Shown piece after piece: positions 18,399 through 20,000 of a DNA stretch of 20,000 nt. A program made the position numbers and the translations under genes. Numbering within the stretch: the stretch's first letter is position 1; every line of letters starts with the position of its first letter. The notes under the pieces are model-generated. The model worked only from the letters and a program-made list of their open reading frames with translations. It did no database searches and had not been told where the DNA came from. The DNA lies in contig JAHBMJ010002165.1 of assembly GCA_018398765.1 (NCBI GenBank), positions 1 through 20,000 on the forward strand. Direction: 5' to 3'. This stretch comes from Chromera velia (taxonomy: Eukaryota > Sar > Chromeraceae).

Positions 18399-19700
18399 AT
18401 GACAGGGGCGTCGCTTTGGGAGGCCTTAGGACGCTTGCTGGAGGGAATTTTGACGCGGGCCCAAAAGTCACCTCTGTGGACGATTGTGCTCATTTCCCTC
18501 CATTTTGCGAAGTCTTGTGCTGGCTTTCGGTTGATGACCCCGAAGCTTCCCGTAGTGACCCACACATCCCGTAGCGCAGTTGGGGCAGAGTCCCTTCCCC
18601 GCCCCCCAATTTTGTCTCCGACTGATGGTTCTCCTCCCATCCCTGAGAACCTTCCTCCACCAGCAGACCCAACAGCGAACCCAGAAGACGAGGGGTTTCG
18701 CCGTCTCCGTAAAAATTGGCCTCTATGGCTTCAGTACTTCCTTCGTGATTCAGGCGCCCTCAGAGCACTAGTTGACCTGCTGGTGCTTCTCGGAATTCCC
18801 AGTTTGTTGCGGCAATACCCCGGGAGTCTGAAACGGTTTCTCCACCTCTCAGGATTAGTCCGTCTCGAGGGCCTTCCCGAGATAAAGTTCGACCGGGTTT
18901 CACATGGCCCTGATAGGAAGCAATTCATTGACATCATTGAGCCCGTTCACCCCGTCTCCTCTGAGAGTGGGACGGGATCTTTGAGAAGAGAGGTGCCTGA
19001 GGCTCAGCATTTTGTTGTGTTTGTTCACGGGGGAGCCTGGGGTTCGGGGTTTCCCTCAATGTACCGGTTGGTGGTTCAGCCTTTCATCGAGAGGGGGATG
19101 GGGGCTGCCGTGGTTGGGTATCGAACCTACCCGACAGGAAATGTGTGGGATCAGGTGCGGGATGTGCAAACGGCAGTGAGGCAACTTTGTGCTGAGCGGG
19201 AGGTTGGAAGTGTATCTCTGGTGGGGCATTCAAGTGGTGCTCACATCTCTGCACTGGCTGTTCTTGAAGGTCTTCCCGAAATAGAGCGTTGTGTGTGGCT
19301 GTCAGGAGTGTTCGATATCGCAAACCACTACCAATTTGAATCCGGAAGGGGGGTAGAGCGTATAAGTCCCCTCGCACCTGCGTGTGGAGGGTCTCTCTCC
19401 AGGTGGAAAGCGGCATCTCCCACCCGTCTGCTCAGTGGGATGAGAGATGGAATGTCTCAGACTGACACTGATAGGCGGTTGTCCTTACCCCCCACGCTTC
19501 TCTGCCACGGCGTACTTGACTCAACAGTGCCGTACACTTCGTCAGTGCAGTTTGTTGAGGAACTGAAGGTTGTCTCTCCTGCGGCCGATCTGCTGCTTCT
19601 AGAAGAGACTGGGCACGCACAGACGGTTTTGGAGCTGATGTTTGGTGGTCCCCTCCAACACACCTTGGTTGAATGGATCACGAAAAGAGTTCCAAATTAA
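18399..19700 (+). CDS. Alpha/beta hydrolase, prenylcysteine methylesterase-like
   Basis: Single exon of 433 residues. The ATG at 18399 is the first in frame after a TGA at 18375; the stop is TAA at 19698-19700. The fold signature is complete: HGGAW (residues 210-214, oxyanion hole), GHSSG (nucleophile S278), HGVLDSTVP (acid D374) and ETGH (base H406). GYRTYPTGNVWDQVRDV and LSGVFDIANHYQFESGRGVERISP resemble the matching segments of isoprenylcysteine alpha-carboxyl methylesterase and related BD-FAE/kynurenine-formamidase-type esterases. ICME would hydrolyse the methyl ester on prenylated C-terminal cysteines, but other ester substrates are possible. Residues 24-42 (WTIVLISLHFAKSCAG) are hydrophobic and could be a signal anchor or leader, followed by a proline-rich linker (about 65-95). 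The fold and catalytic residues are seen directly; the substrate is inference. Confidence 0.87.
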   Translation: MTGASLWEALGRLLEGILTRAQKSPLWTIVLISLHFAKSCAGFRLMTPKLPVVTHTSRSAVGAESLPRPPILSPTDGSPPIPENLPPPADPTANPEDEGFRRLRKNWPLWLQYFLRDSGALRALVDLLVLLGIPSLLRQYPGSLKRFLHLSGLVRLEGLPEIKFDRVSHGPDRKQFIDIIEPVHPVSSESGTGSLRREVPEAQHFVVFVHGGAWGSGFPSMYRLVVQPFIERGMGAAVVGYRTYPTGNVWDQVRDVQTAVRQLCAEREVGSVSLVGHSSGAHISALAVLEGLPEIERCVWLSGVFDIANHYQFESGRGVERISPLAPACGGSLSRWKAASPTRLLSGMRDGMSQTDTDRRLSLPPTLLCHGVLDSTVPYTSSVQFVEELKVVSPAADLLLLEETGHAQTVLELMFGGPLQHTLVEWITKRVPN

Positions 19701-19956
19701 AGCAACAGTCGGAAACAGAAGAAAAGAATGACCAGGCAGTTCAGTCCATGCTCTACCTTAGTTCAGCCTATCTACGTTGTCTCGCTGCGGGGTGGACTTA
19801 GAATTGATGTCGCAGCTGGCCCGCTGTCATCCAGATATTCTTATTCTCTCAGAAGGTGTCTTTCTCTGTTTTTCGGTCTGACTGTCCTTCCGTCTTTCTA
19901 TGAATCTGTGATACTCTCATGCTCTCCGTGTCTGCCCTTCTGTTACCTTCTGTGCT

Positions 19957-20000
<44 letters not shown>
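19701..20000. other. Downstream flank with (TC)n-(TG)n microsatellite
   Basis: No gene is seen in these 300 bp. The window ends in about 13 TC units (about 19957-19982) running into TG units up to 20000, so the true repeat length is cut by the window edge. Confidence 0.75.

Overview
The window is nuclear DNA from a eukaryote. Coding blocks are interrupted by spliceosomal introns with GT...AG ends, including GTGCGT, GTACGT and GTGAGC donors and pyrimidine-rich CAG acceptors. Genes stand alone on either strand, and the spaces between them are full of simple repeats. Protein style (a degenerate ankyrin family with an F-box-like segment, a YPWLS/HPDP-domain protein with a TPR tail), long purine-strand GAAA tracts and repeated TGCATGCA motifs fit a chromerid or other alveolate/stramenopile-grade alga. 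Chromera velia is my best guess. This is inference from style, not a database match.

Four genes are well supported. (1) 400-3643 (+) has three exons and encodes an N-terminal YPWLS..HPDP / FFDYGCIHQ / RGWCFFE domain, a leucine-rich middle and five C-terminal TPRs. It looks like a sensor or scaffold. (2) 6998-8305 (-) is an F-box-like/ankyrin-type protein. (3) 8597-10743 (+) has two exons and encodes a RING-H2 protein, probably an E3 ubiquitin ligase. Genes 2 and 3 diverge from a shared ~290 bp promoter region. (4) 18399-19700 (+) is a single-exon alpha/beta hydrolase resembling prenylcysteine methylesterase, with a hydrophobic N-terminal segment.

On the minus strand between 12.4 and 17.3 kb lie coding-like pieces I cannot name. 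One is a candidate multi-exon gene or pseudogene (16058 down to 13389), one a P/Q/S-rich to RGG-like block (12467-13179), and one a single clean exon (17115-17243). A 69-residue minus-strand coding-like remnant lies at 5354-5560.

The rest is non-coding: three AT-rich islands (about 3650-4370, 5083-5200, 11570-12300) that differ sharply from the GC-balanced genes and may be transposon-derived; large purine tracts (6034-6190, 9290-9670, 14140-14540, 16076-16460), two of them followed by pyrimidine tracts; (GT)n, (GA)n and (GACA)n microsatellites; several inverted repeats; and a 55-bp tandem duplication. The genes do not form an obvious pathway. Two of them (RING-H2 and F-box-like/ankyrin) could both belong to ubiquitin ligation and share a promoter, but that functional link is inference.
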